Assembly: GCA_033439295.1 (NCBI GenBank)
Contig: JAVTLE010000008.1
Location: 2,852,001-2,916,000, forward strand
Source: Deuterostichococcus epilithicus
Lineage: Eukaryota; Chlorophyta; Trebouxiophyceae; Prasiolales; Stichococcaceae
Direction: 5' to 3'
DNA: 64,000 nt
The notes below the pieces were generated by a model. The model saw only the letters and a program-made list of their open reading frames with translations, ran no database searches and was not told where the DNA came from. The first letter of the stretch is position 1. The number at the start of each line of letters is the position of its first letter. Positions 45,001-50,846 of this stretch are shown piece after piece. The position numbers and the translations under genes were made by a program.

Positions 45001-47905
45001 GTGCTGGCATCCGGTGACTTCCATCACCCTGAAACCCAGATCCTGCTCGGACACAAATAACGCTATCACTGGTTGCCACACGGTGTCGACATGAGCGAAA
45101 GACAAGGGTCTGTGATCCAGAATCCAGTGTCCTCACCGGCCGACCACTACAAGTAACGGTTGGCTTCCTCGGTGCACAGGCACCTCTCCGCAAGTCACGG
45201 TGGCGATGCTGCTGTGGGACCGCCTGCTGGTCGGCAGCCGCAAGGACGCTTTCTTTTATGGCGAGGCGGCCCTCGGCCTCGCAAGTATGGCAGTGCCGCT
45301 GGCCACGGCACCACACAGCAGCACAGCGGATGTTCCGGCGACGGGCCTGGCTGCCGCCACGGTTGCGACACTAGGTGCGGCGCCGGCGGCAGCCGCAGCG
45401 GCTGCTGTGGGGCCACCATGGCTGCGCTTGGACGCAGGCGAGCGCAGCCGCTGGGCGGCCAAAACGATCGGCACGGCGGTGTCGAAGCTGGTTGGCCGAC
45501 CCGTCGGCGCTGAGGAGCCGCTGATGACCGCGGGCCTGGACTCGCTGACGGGTGTCGAGCTGCGGACGGAGCTGGCCGCTGCCACGGGGCTGCAGCTGCC
45601 GGCCATGCTGGCATTCGACTACCCTACGCCAGAGGCGCTGGCGGTCTGCCTGGTGGAGCTGATGGCGGAAGCGGCGGCAGCGGCGCAGGCGGCGGCGGCG
45701 GCTGCAGGCAAGAGCGCGCCAGCAGCGGCGACGGCAAGTGCCGCGAGGCATGCAGGGCCGGCCGCGGTGGGCAGCAGGATCGCCGTTGTGCAGCAAGCAG
45801 CGCCTCAGGGTGGAGCAGCAGTAATTGCGGACGGGCCGGCCTGGCTGCATATGGGGCCGGCTGAGCGCGTAACCCACATCCGTCGTCAGGTGCGGAGAGA
45901 TGCGGTGGACACCTGCTGCTGTGTCCATGACGCAGAGGTACTCGGTGACAGGACCAGCCGAAGAAGGCTCGACCTCCTGCGCAAACGCTGGGTCAAATGC
46001 CTTCACTGCGGCCCACTCATCTGCAGTCACCACCGCAAGCACGAACATGAGCTGTTTCGACATGGACGTTCGCTCAGAGAACCTGCCAGCCGCCACAGGT
46101 GGCGTCTGTGGCGGAGCGCGTCGTCGGTGCGCCGGTGCCGCAGGCGGAGCCGCTGATGCAGGCGGGGCTGGACTCACTGGGGGCGGTGGACCTGCGGCGG
46201 GAGTTGGCGGCAGCGCTTCAGCTGGGTGAGTTCGGCTTCGTTTCGAGAGACGTGTTGCTGACGGTTTTCTGTGTGCAGGGCGCAGAGCAGTGCATGCGCG
46301 GCTGCAGATATGGCTGGCGCTGCTGCTCCGTCATGATCTGCTTCTTTCCTTTCCGTGCCTTCGCCGCTAGCAAAGCGAAGTTGAAATTGACCAGCGTCTA
46401 GTCTCATTCAGCAAGGCTTCGAGACCACGTCGAGACCACACCAAGCGTGAGCTGGCCGCCTGACGCACGCGATGGGCATAGCACGACTGGTGTATTCGTA
46501 GATGCTGATGTTGATACAGCTGCTGCTGTCGTAGGGCCGGACGAGCTGCCGCCGACGCTGGTATTCGACTACCCTTCTGTGGATGCCATCAGCGACTTCG
46601 TGATGACGCTGCTGCCTGCTGCGCTGCCCGCAGACGCTGCTGCTGTTATCACCGCATCCCCAGGTGAATTCAAATGCGGCGCCGTGGTGTAGATGACCAT
46701 CATTGGCAGGCACGTGCATGGCAGAAGGTGCACTCTCAGGCCAGCACCCTCCCAGCCCTGCTGCTTGACTTTTGCAGCGGATTATGCGTGGCGCTCCTGC
46801 AGCCAGACTACAGGCGTCATATACATCAGATATTGCACTTATGCCCACACTCAACACAGCAAATCGTCCATGGCCCAGGTGCCCCAGGTGCGGCAGCAGA
46901 GCTCAAGCCGAAGCAGCGGGCGGTGCCGGCAGCCAACCCGAACGCGCCCACGCTGACGCGGAAGGGCTACTACACCGTGCCGCCGTTGCGGCTGCTGCGG
47001 CGGCTGCCTGACGAGGAGCTGGCGGCCCTGGAGCGGTTCGTCGTCGGGCGCGAGGACACCGGCGAAGTGCAGTTCCTGCAGGTTAGTACGGTTCAGAGGT
47101 ATTTGGGGGTTCTGTAAGTTGTTGTTGGAGGACGATCAGGAGTTATTCTGACCACCGCATGTGTGCCATGCTGCGGTGGGTCGACCGCATCAGGTCTTCA
47201 GGCTAGACCACCAGACTACCTGTGCACTGGGGGCCTGCCAGTGGTACTGCTGCAGGATCCTCCACAATCTGCTGTTGCGTTTGTGCCGCTGCAGCCCCGG
47301 ATGAAGGGCATCGCAGCCGCATTCACTACCCACATGCATGCATCACTGCAGTGGATGCCATCATCATGTCCTGCCAGACCGCTGCTTCGACCGGCATCAT
47401 CGTAACGTGCAATATATGCTATGTGCAGCCGGTGGACGTGCGGGGCCTGGACATTGACGCCATTGCGGAGATCGAGAAGGGCAAGATCGTGCTGTATCCT
47501 GAAGCAGCAGCGGCGGTGACCGAGCAGCCCGCTGCAGGGCGGCCTGACGCCGCTGCGGGATCTGGCAAGCCAGCACGACAACCTGCCAGCCAAAAGGCCC
47601 ACACTTCGGGAACCGCTTCTGTGGAGACCAAGCCGGTGCTGTCGCAGCCAGCAGCAGCAGCGCTGCCGGGCGCTGCTCAGCCGGCAGGCCCGCAGCCGGC
47701 GGCTGCAACGCCAGAGCGGGGCACCGGGTTGAACGTGCCAGCACTGTTGACATTCAAGCGCATGCTCGTGAAGGACAGGGACAACGCAGCAGCTGTAGCG
47801 AGGTTCCGCGCCAAGCTCGAGGCGCACGCCGTGAAGATTGGCGCCGTGTTTGTGCACTACGAGGCATCGAGCGGCACCTGGGTCATGAAGGTGGACGGTC
47901 TGTAG
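1..47905 (+). CDS. Giant AT-less modular type I polyketide synthase, 3' part, ending in a Nup98-like domain
   Basis: Partial multi-exon gene; the 5' end lies outside the window and the first coding exon seen is 298-389. It builds a polyketide by repeated condensation, ketoreduction and dehydration on carrier proteins. I placed about 83 exons by matching GT/GC donors and AG acceptors to conserved PKS motifs. Phases chain from 298 to the TAG stop at 47903-47905, with one exception at 33060-33069. Order: KS1(partial)-DH1-KR1-ACP-ACP / KS2-DH2-ER-KR2-ACP / KS3-DH3-KR3-ACP-ACP / KS4-DH4-KR4-ACP-ACP / Nup98-type domain. No acyltransferase, thioesterase or terminal reductase motif was found. AT domains acting in trans are described for multimodular algal PKSs. 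Introns take about 60% of the span. Exon KS4 begins with ATG at 35978, so a separate gene for module 4 cannot be fully excluded. Certain as a PKS; exact exon edges are less sure. Confidence 0.93.
298..3241 (+). other. KS1 ketosynthase domain (C-terminal two thirds)
   Basis: Exons 298-389, 586-840, 1441-1678, 2316-2498 and 3052-3241. The exon with the active-site cysteine (DTACSSS) lies upstream of the window. What remains includes [14 protein letters not shown] and DGYGRGEG, then [14 protein letters not shown]. The first catalytic histidine is in [11 protein letters not shown] and the second in KACFGHTEG. The domain ends with the [15 protein letters not shown] motif. It catalyses decarboxylative Claisen condensation. 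Three of its introns begin with GC rather than GT (841, 1679, 3242). The KS is followed directly by a dehydratase, with no acyltransferase between them. Confidence 0.93.
3399..5396 (+). other. DH1 dehydratase domain and linker
   Basis: Exons 3399-3492, 3694-3824, 4102-4382, 4594-4790 and 5298-5396. The double-hotdog dehydratase signature is clear. The catalytic His (codon 3445-3447) sits in an HX3GX4P motif read as [11 protein letters not shown], and the catalytic Asp is in [10 protein letters not shown] (canonical HPALxDxxLQ). It should dehydrate the 3-hydroxyacyl chain made by KR1. Introns after 4382 and 4790 use GC donors (gcaaga, gcaagc). The last exon, with [11 protein letters not shown], is a linker whose equivalent recurs after DH4. 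A Ser replaces the usual first His of the HPAL motif; the effect is unknown. Confidence 0.88.
5530..8710 (+). other. KR1 ketoreductase domain
   Basis: Exons 5530-6254, 6585-6744, 7347-7577, 8050-8260 and 8537-8710. The first exon starts with the structural subdomain (RYTVQWQA) and ends with the Rossmann NADPH-binding motif [11 protein letters not shown] followed by LLLGRSGR. The catalytic Ser is in FSSIAGVLG and the Tyr (codon 7524-7526) in [13 protein letters not shown], so the Ser-Tyr-Asn set is intact. The domain reduces the beta-keto group to a hydroxyl. The final exon is a linker leading to the carrier proteins. Confidence 0.92.
8993..9417 (+). other. ACP1a acyl carrier protein, plus start of ACP1b
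   Basis: This exon carries a complete acyl carrier protein with [14 protein letters not shown]. The Ser codon 9064-9066 is the phosphopantetheine attachment site, followed by [11 protein letters not shown]. An acidic Ala/Gly linker then leads into helix 1 of a second ACP, and the exon stops at PFME just before the next GLDSL motif. The tandem arrangement recurs in modules 3 and 4. Confidence 0.93.
9739..10012 (+). other. ACP1b acyl carrier protein and start of KS2
   Basis: The exon opens exactly at [12 protein letters not shown] (Ser codon 9751-9753) and continues [12 protein letters not shown], completing the second carrier protein. An Ala/Arg/Ser linker follows. The last residues (TRFPGAASG) are the N-terminus of the next ketosynthase. 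The exon break just before AGLDSL is also seen in ACP3b (34885), a sign of module duplication. Confidence 0.92.
10098..10172. repeat. Intronic inverted repeat in KS2
   Basis: Perfect 13-base arms, 10098-10110 and 10160-10172, lie in the intron between 10013 and 10373. Weaker pairing continues inward (ACACACC at 10114-10120 with GGTGTTG at 10149-10155). The RNA could fold into a hairpin. Confidence 0.7.
11591..11603. repeat. Interstitial telomere-like TTTAGGG motif
   Basis: GGGTTTAGGGTTA lies in the intron 11573-11759. It matches about two units of the plant/Chlorella-type telomere heptamer. Confidence 0.6.
11969..12024. repeat. Intronic hairpin in KS2, near-perfect 21-base stem
   Basis: The left arm 11969-11989 pairs with 12004-12024 at 20 of 21 positions; the one mismatch is C11974 with A12019. 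The loop is 14 bases. It lies in the intron 11852-12181, well away from the splice sites. The size is compatible with a small-RNA precursor or a small foldback element. Confidence 0.85.
13352..13367. repeat. Interstitial telomere-like CCCTAAA motif
   Basis: CCCTAAACCCTAAAAC lies in the intron 13291-13640: two CCCTAAA units, the reverse complement of TTTAGGG. Confidence 0.65.
14250..15267 (+). other. DH2 dehydratase domain and linker
   Basis: Nearly the whole domain lies in the long exon 14057-14987, followed by 15120-15267. The catalytic His (codon 14305-14307) is in [11 protein letters not shown] and the Asp in [10 protein letters not shown], both matching the DH consensus. The next exon carries the linker [14 protein letters not shown], whose counterpart in module 3 (near 29800) reads [14 protein letters not shown]. 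It should yield an enoyl intermediate, which the ER in the same module can then reduce. Confidence 0.9.
15371..15994 (+). other. Module 2 structural KR subdomain
   Basis: A single exon begins with YAVVWQAA, the usual first strand of the non-catalytic ketoreductase subdomain. It includes the typical [16 protein letters not shown] segment. In fully reducing PKS modules this subdomain precedes an inserted enoyl reductase, and that is the order seen here. The exon ends at CTG before gtatgg. Confidence 0.8.
16494..19960 (+). other. ER enoylreductase domain (only one in the window)
   Basis: Exons 16494-16657, 17207-17377, 17562-17767, 18203-18409, 18749-18843, 19120-19219 and the first part of 19807-20005. 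Motifs in order: substrate-domain [19 protein letters not shown] with [14 protein letters not shown], the [12 protein letters not shown] segment, the NADPH-binding [16 protein letters not shown] split across an intron, [12 protein letters not shown], and [17 protein letters not shown]. The family reduces the 2,3-double bond with NADPH, so this module should give a saturated chain. The intron at 17768 starts with GC. A broken copy of the 17207 exon lies just upstream (17078-17158). Confidence 0.93.
17078..17158 (+). pseudogene. Degenerate tandem copy of an ER exon
   Basis: This 81-base block sits behind its own acceptor (tttgcag) and before a plausible donor (gtgtac). It closely resembles the true exon at 17207: both begin GCTGCAGCCCGGC and share the GCCGTCGGCCTCAA stretch. 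A net deletion shifts the frame relative to the real exon. In the phase supplied by the preceding exon it runs into TGA. Only 48 bases separate it from the real exon, too short for a normal intron here, so it is probably skipped. Confidence 0.75.
19940..22059 (+). other. KR2 ketoreductase domain
   Basis: Exons: end of 19807-20005, then 20437-20633, 21013-21113, 21369-21530 and 21857-22059. The NADPH motif is [12 protein letters not shown], continuing across an intron into [11 protein letters not shown]. The catalytic Ser is in FSSIAAQLG and the Tyr (codon 21477-21479) in [27 protein letters not shown] closes the fold. All catalytic positions are intact. Together with DH2 and ER it makes module 2 fully reducing. 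Confidence 0.93.
20252..20370. repeat. Intronic imperfect foldback in KR2
   Basis: CTGGGTCTGG-TGTCATTGG near 20255 is mirrored by CCGATGACACTCAGACCCAG near 20341, with one gap and one mismatch. Between and around them are two related direct copies of TGACTGCGCC(A/G)TGG (near 20231 and 20307). The element lies in the intron 20006-20436. Confidence 0.55.
22491..23646 (+). other. ACP2 acyl carrier protein (single)
   Basis: Exons 22491-22729 and 23472-23646. A poly-Ala linker precedes the carrier domain; the phosphopantetheine site is in VEAGLDSLG (Ser codon 22723-22725). The intron falls directly after that motif, unlike the ACP1b and ACP3b boundary, which lies just before it. The second exon gives [10 protein letters not shown] and [12 protein letters not shown]. 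This is the only module in the window with one carrier rather than two. Confidence 0.92.
23749..23890 (+). repeat. Short direct repeats around the KS3 acceptor
   Basis: CAGATGGCTGCT occurs at 23749, 23761 and 23851. GCAGGGTGCCAG occurs at 23805, 23820 and 23884. The last copy contains the acceptor I chose for exon 23888-24218, so the other two are possible competing 3' splice sites. Phase supports only the last. Confidence 0.75.
24642..24660. repeat. Interstitial telomere-like TTTAGGG motif
   Basis: AGGGTTTAGGGTTTAAACC lies in the intron 24219-24909: two TTTAGGG-type units followed by a short inverted end. Confidence 0.65.
25139..25297. repeat. Long intronic foldback in KS3
   Basis: The left arm, about 46 bases (25139-25184), pairs with the right arm 25251-25297. 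The inner 21 bases (25164-25184 with 25251-25271) pair completely with one G-U wobble; the outer part has several mismatches and one gap. The loop is about 66 bases. It lies in the intron 25090-25450. Confidence 0.82.
27950..29237 (+). other. DH3 dehydratase domain with altered HX3GX4P motif
   Basis: Exons: end of 27447-28120, then 28265-28408 and 28761-29237. The catalytic His (codon 28115-28117) and the Pro are present, but the motif reads [10 protein letters not shown], with Arg in place of the conserved Gly. The Asp motif [10 protein letters not shown] is intact. The His and Asp suggest it may still dehydrate, but the Gly-to-Arg change makes activity uncertain. Confidence 0.83.
28554..28619. 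repeat. Intronic hairpin in DH3
   Basis: A perfect 14-base stem (28562-28575 with 28598-28611) is extended, after a 2-base internal mismatch, by six more pairs (28554-28559 with 28614-28619). The loop is 22 bases. It lies in the intron 28409-28760. Confidence 0.82.
29676..33149 (+). other. KR3 ketoreductase domain, with a frameshift
   Basis: Exons 29676-29883 (linker with [14 protein letters not shown]), 30460-30696 ([11 protein letters not shown]), 31039-31323, 31460-31629 ([21 protein letters not shown]), 31869-31992, 32528-32760 (FSSIAALLG; Tyr codon 32707-32709 in [11 protein letters not shown]) and 32965-33149. The catalytic set is intact. In the last exon the frame of [13 protein letters not shown] changes to that of [14 protein letters not shown] between 33060 and 33069. 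The second frame is the one the next exon needs. One missing base would explain it, and an n at 33016 in the same exon suggests poor sequence quality. Confidence 0.88.
33487..34250 (+). other. ACP3a acyl carrier protein and linker
   Basis: Exons 33487-33630 (KR-ACP linker, [11 protein letters not shown] and [12 protein letters not shown]), 33822-34004 and the start of 34211-34447. The carrier domain runs [30 protein letters not shown] (Ser codon 33912-33914) and [13 protein letters not shown]. The intron at 34005 separates this last motif from the final helix. Confidence 0.92.
34340..35067 (+). other. ACP3b acyl carrier protein
   Basis: Second carrier of the tandem pair, on exons 34211-34447 and 34885-35067. 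The first exon ends SQPLME and the next opens [16 protein letters not shown] (Ser codon 34897-34899), then [12 protein letters not shown]. This is the same break as in ACP1b. A long interval (35068-35977, about 910 bases) follows before KS4. I see no coding motif in that interval. Confidence 0.92.
35978..40180 (+). other. KS4 ketosynthase domain
   Basis: Exons 35978-36180, 36497-36626, 37023-37220, 37873-38031, 38222-38310, 38594-38725, 38914-39094, 39373-39579 and the start of 40073-40351. The first exon starts with ATG right after a cgcag acceptor and gives [13 protein letters not shown] and GFWASLQAG. Catalytic Cys (codon 37900-37902) is in [12 protein letters not shown], His in [11 protein letters not shown], and the second His in [11 protein letters not shown]. 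The usual NQDG reads AQDG. It groups with KS1 and KS2 ([16 protein letters not shown]). The intron at 38032 has a GC donor. Confidence 0.93.
40200..41766 (+). other. DH4 dehydratase domain
   Basis: Exons: end of 40073-40351, then 40638-40834, 40965-41275 and 41548-41766. The HX3GX4P motif is split by an intron after [13 protein letters not shown] (His codon 40346-40348). The Asp motif is [10 protein letters not shown]. The final exon has [19 protein letters not shown], the linker equivalent to the one after DH1. Motifs are intact, so activity is likely. The intron 41276-41547 holds a 63-bp tandem repeat. Confidence 0.89.
41375..41493. repeat. Tandem 63-bp repeat with hairpins in a DH4 intron
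   Basis: Two copies of about 56 bases start at 41375 and 41438 and are almost identical (one reads CGGCATATACT, the other CGGCGCATACT). Each contains the inverted pair TGTTCTTGC / GCAAGAACA with a 15-base loop (41376-41408 and 41439-41471). The repeat lies in the intron 41276-41547. Confidence 0.88.
41979..44838 (+). other. KR4 ketoreductase domain
   Basis: Exons 41979-42199 (SYTVEWQMV), 42413-42833 ([17 protein letters not shown]), 43093-43427 ([20 protein letters not shown]), 43639-43857 (FSSVAGQLG; Tyr codon 43804-43806 in [13 protein letters not shown]) and 44682-44838 ([14 protein letters not shown]). The catalytic residues are intact. An n at 42502 lies in the second exon. The interval 43858-44681 contains a broken copy of the last exon. 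Confidence 0.92.
44544..44621 (+). pseudogene. Degenerate tandem copy of the last KR4 exon
   Basis: After its own acceptor (gccgcag) this block reads [20 protein letters not shown]. The true exon at 44682 reads [20 protein letters not shown]. Similarity runs for about 26 codons and then stops, before the RAGMGLLRP part of the real exon. In frame it soon meets a TAG (44641-44643), and I see no good donor. It is probably a partial exon duplicate left inside the intron. Confidence 0.78.
45180..45889 (+). other. ACP4a acyl carrier protein and long linker
   Basis: One long exon holds the KR-ACP linker ([12 protein letters not shown]), an Ala-rich stretch, and a carrier protein: [34 protein letters not shown] (Ser codon 45542-45544), [16 protein letters not shown] second Ala-rich linker (about 60 residues) and the first helix of ACP4b ([15 protein letters not shown]) complete the exon. 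Confidence 0.92.
46099..46663 (+). other. ACP4b, last acyl carrier protein
   Basis: Exons 46099-46225 and 46535-46663. The motif [17 protein letters not shown] contains the phosphopantetheine Ser (codon 46174-46176). After a phase-1 intron comes [16 protein letters not shown]. The exon ends ITASP with one leftover base (phase 1), which fits the acceptor of the Nup98-like exon. No thioesterase or reductase follows, so the release step must be supplied elsewhere or happen without one. Confidence 0.92.
46888..47905 (+). other. Nup98-type autoproteolytic-like domain at the PKS C-terminus
   Basis: Exons 46888-47081 and 47429-47905 (stop TAG). The sequence resembles the C-terminal domain of Nup98 (nucleoporin2 / peptidase S59 family): [12 protein letters not shown], then [32 protein letters not shown], a low-complexity Ala/Pro/Gln insert of about 72 residues, [12 protein letters not shown] and [11 protein letters not shown]. 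In Nup98 the domain ends in His-Phe-Ser, where it cuts itself; here the chain stops at GL, so that site is missing. No FG repeats precede it. The phase-1 junction from ACP4b fits exactly. Either it is fused to the PKS or it is a small separate gene whose ATG I could not identify. Confidence 0.8.
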
Positions 47906-49622
47906 GTCAGATTGACTCCATGATTTTAGCTCAACGGTCGGAACTATGTTTCTTTGTGTCTGCATGTGTGTGTCGTAACGCTTGCTTGATTGGGGTGTTC
48001 CTTCTGACTCGACCTGAGTGTTGTCATGTGGTTTGGGGTTGTTAATAAACGAACAAGGTTGGTATATCAAAGGCTGAGTCCTAAACACCTGCGCGGTGTT
48101 TGCTTCAATGAGCCGAATCATGCATCAGCAATTATCATCAGCCGCGGCATCCCCGTTCCCTATCACAGCGACAACTAACATCACGCTCACCAGAGCATGA
48201 GCGACTGAAAGTGAAAGTACTAAAAGTAATGAAAGGTATTACCAACATCTTCAGTAGCGAGAGTGCGGCGGCAAGCAACTTGCGCGCTGTAGCAAACATG
48301 GCCCCACTACTGGTATTTCATGGCGCTACGGCAAAGCACAAACCGTAGGCGGAGGCTCCAGCCTAATCATTCGCTGCGTTCAAGGGCTATATGTGGACTG
48401 CTCACCAAAGCAGAGCAGGCCCTCAGAGAGAAATTCACGGCAGCAAGTCTTAACCGCTGCCGTCAGCGGAGGCGAATGGCCTGCACGGCAAGGTTGTGTG
48501 GCTATGATGATTGTGGGGTGGAGAGGCCCTAAAACCACACACAAATAGAGGGCCAGGCCCTTTGACCTCAACGAACCGCACAGCGGTATGTCAAGCCGCG
48601 ACCCGCGAGCCAACTTCAGCATGGCGGCAGCGAACTCCACCACCTAGTCAAGCAGATTCGGAGCTGAGCTGCCTATCAGACGTCCGGTCCTGCTGCTACT
48701 TGCTTCGTCTGCTTCAGGGCTGGAGCATCGAAACCGTGGAGCACGGCCTGAACAACCCCATAACTGGCGTACATAGTATACACCCAAGTTCATTGACCAC
48801 CCAGCTTTTGCCACCGCCGTCATCTATACATATGCAGAGAAGAGTAACATGCACACAGAGACTAGTGCACGAGCAAACGCAAAGGCGGAGAGGTCGACCA
48901 CCCGCACGGTTCAAATTTGGAAACTTACAATTCTAACCAAGCTGTCAAAGAGAGGTTTGCGCTCTGTGCGGCGAGGTGGACTTGATCTGTCGGCACTGTT
49001 GGCTCAACAGGGGAGCGCCTCAGCGGCCTCGTCCTTTGGTGCGGTGTGCAGGTTGGATTCTACACTGCATGGTGCCGGCGGATGGAATGCACTCGAGCAG
49101 GGTTGGCCATATGCAGTAAGCGAAAGCACATCATCTGAGGGGTAGGGCCAGGCTGACAGAGGGGTGTGGTGTGTGCAAACCCCCCCGCGGGGGCGGCGGC
49201 GTAGCTAAGAAGGCAGCTGCGAGAACAGTCAACCGAGCTCCCTGCGCAATTGCTTGTGCCCATTATTTAGATGCGATGGCCCTTCGGAGGTGCGCATCGG
49301 TGAGGATAAGTCGCAGGTTCAGTACTCAAGGAGGTTACTCAGCATGTTTCCCTCCGCGCATCCATCTCATCGCAAGGGCGCTACGGCTGCACGTCTGGCT
49401 TCGGACCCTCGAAAGACCCGCAGAATGCTTGCGACCATCAGCAATGTGACAGTTGAATCTCGTGAGTCTCAAGCGGTGCCACGTCTTGAGGCTGCGGAAG
49501 GTCGGTCGCCGGCCCGCAGGTGCACCGCCCCCCGACCGCCCTGGCGCCGCCATGACGGCCGCACGCCGCTCGCGCCGAAGCCCCCAGCCTGCAGCCGCTG
49601 CCGGCGGCCGTTGCCGGCGCAT
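47906..49622. other. Intergenic region, no gene recognised
   Basis: About 1.7 kb between the PKS stop and the convergent SDHAF3 stop. I see no coding motif, tRNA or mobile element in it. An AATAAA at 48044-48049 could serve the PKS transcript 3' end; no TGTAA was found nearby on the plus strand. On the minus strand a TGTAA (plus TTACA near 48926) could belong to an SDHAF3 3' end, but it is distant. Confidence 0.5.
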
Positions 49623-49970
49623 CTACGTGGTGACCGCCTCCCGCAGCCGCGCCAGCTGCGCCTGCTGCTCCGGGGACAGCTGTGCCAGAGCGTCCTCGGG
49701 GAGGTCCCCGGAGCTGGCGCCCGGGGAGTCTGCCACACCCAGCAGCATGTGGGCGTAGCGCTCCCACTGGCCCTGGAACTCCTGCCACTGTGCCGTGGAC
49801 AGGCCGCTGGCGGCGCCCCAGGCGCGGAACTCCTGCCGCGCATATGTGTCCCCGATCGCGCGCATCGGCGGCGGCAGCCGGTCCCGGTGCACCCGCAGGA
49901 TCTGGCGGTACCCCGCGCGCAGCAGCGCCGCTCCGCCGGCCGTCGCGCCGGCCTTTGCGCCGCCGCTCAT
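49623..49970 (-). CDS. SDHAF3: SDHAF3/ACN9-like succinate dehydrogenase assembly factor
   Basis: Single-exon gene on the minus strand, 115 residues from ATG 49970-49968 to TAG 49625-49623. Members are small mitochondrial matrix LYR-type proteins that help mature the iron-sulfur subunit of complex II. Key segments: GYRQILRVHRDRLPPPMRAI near the N-terminus, GDTYARQEFRAW, and QGQWERYAHMLLG, matching the ACN9 pattern (YRxILRxHR, LGDxYVKxEF, WxxYAxxL). The Leu of the LYR motif is Gly here. The C-terminus is a Glu/Gln/Leu-rich tail. The frame is open upstream with no earlier ATG. It runs in the same direction as TOM22, about 230 bases downstream of that gene's stop, and converges on the PKS. Confidence 0.82.
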   Translation of the reverse strand: MSGGAKAGATAGGAALLRAGYRQILRVHRDRLPPPMRAIGDTYARQEFRAWGAASGLSTAQWQEFQGQWERYAHMLLGVADSPGASSGDLPEDALAQLSPEQQAQLARLREAVTT

Positions 49971-50197
49971 GGCTGGCTGGCGCTGCCCGTCGGCTGGTCC
50001 GGCTGCTGCGGCAGTGGAGTTTGTTGCAATCCTTGCCCGCCAGCCGCCTTGCAATTGCGTGCGGCTGAGCTGCTAGTTGCGGCCACGTGACAGCTCGGGG
50101 TCGAATTCTGTCCGGCTGCGATCCGCTGCTGTGCTGACCACCGGCGGGTGTCTGCCCGAGCTATCAGCTGCGGCTGCAGAACTTGCGGCCTTGCTGT

Positions 50198-50846
50198 CTA
50201 TTTGCCCGTGAGGGCCCCCAGAGACTGGTTCTCGAACTCCACCATCTGCTGCTCCCGATCCATCTCCACGATCAGCGGCGCCACCAGCAGCAGAAAGGTG
50301 GTGCTGGCGATCCAGGCCGCCTTGCCAGTGGACCTGCGGAGAAAAGATGTTTGCGCACATCAACTTTTGCCGTTACTATGCTAGCGATTTAAGTGTCGCA
50401 GGAGGGGCATGGGTCAGAAGGGCCACCGCTGGGTCGGGACAGCGCTTCTGTGTCAGTCTGCGTGATGCCTTAGCACCCAGTACAGTGGCAGGGCCGCCTT
50501 CTGCCGCTGCTCCCATGCTCTCTGGCCAGCTCAAGTATGCACCGGCCACTTCAAAGCGGGTTCTTGAACAAGATCGATACATGTAACATCATGCATCGAC
50601 GCACAGAGGCGTGCAAGCAACTTGGTCAGCTGCCAGGTGCATTCAGGTTTCCTGGATGTGACCTCCAACTGCTGCGCAGCGAATGCAATGAAGGCCGCAG
50701 ACGCAAGGCGCAGCAGGACGTTTCAAAAGCCTGAATAAGACGAGGTGCTGCGGCACGCACTTTGCGAGCTTCCAGGCCACGTAGCTGGTGTTGGCGACTG
50801 CGTTGCGGGCAGTGGTCACGACGTCACCGTTCGCGGAGGCCGCCAT
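50198..50846 (-). CDS. TOM22: TOM9/TOM22-like mitochondrial import receptor subunit
   Basis: Two exons on the minus strand: 50846-50761 (ATG, MAASANGDVVTTARNAVA) and 50333-50198 (stop TAG), joined in phase 2. The product has 73 residues. It is a tail-anchored subunit of the outer-membrane TOM complex. The diagnostic part is STGKAAWIASTTFLLLVAPL, then VEMDREQQ, which closely matches plant TOM9. Residues about 33-52 form the single membrane helix. As in plant TOM9, the long acidic cytosolic domain of fungal TOM22 is absent. The start is 205 bases from the divergent acetyltransferase start, so they probably share a promoter region. Confidence 0.88.

Noticed and set aside
1-47905. Bacterial origin or contamination, given trans-AT architecture
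   Set aside because: Dozens of spliceosomal introns with agreeing phases, and plant-type neighbours, show nuclear algal DNA.
47216-48121. 301-codon open frame on the minus strand
   Set aside because: Antisense to the Nup98-like exon and the 3' flank, with no recognisable domain; open because of GC-rich codon bias.
48121-49000. tRNA or other structured RNA in the spacer (for example GGTTCAAAT near 48909)
   Set aside because: No matching acceptor, D or anticodon arms could be built around it.
49254-50090. 278-codon open frame on the plus strand
   Set aside because: Mostly antisense of SDHAF3, Arg/Pro-rich, no domain; the minus strand has a clear family match.
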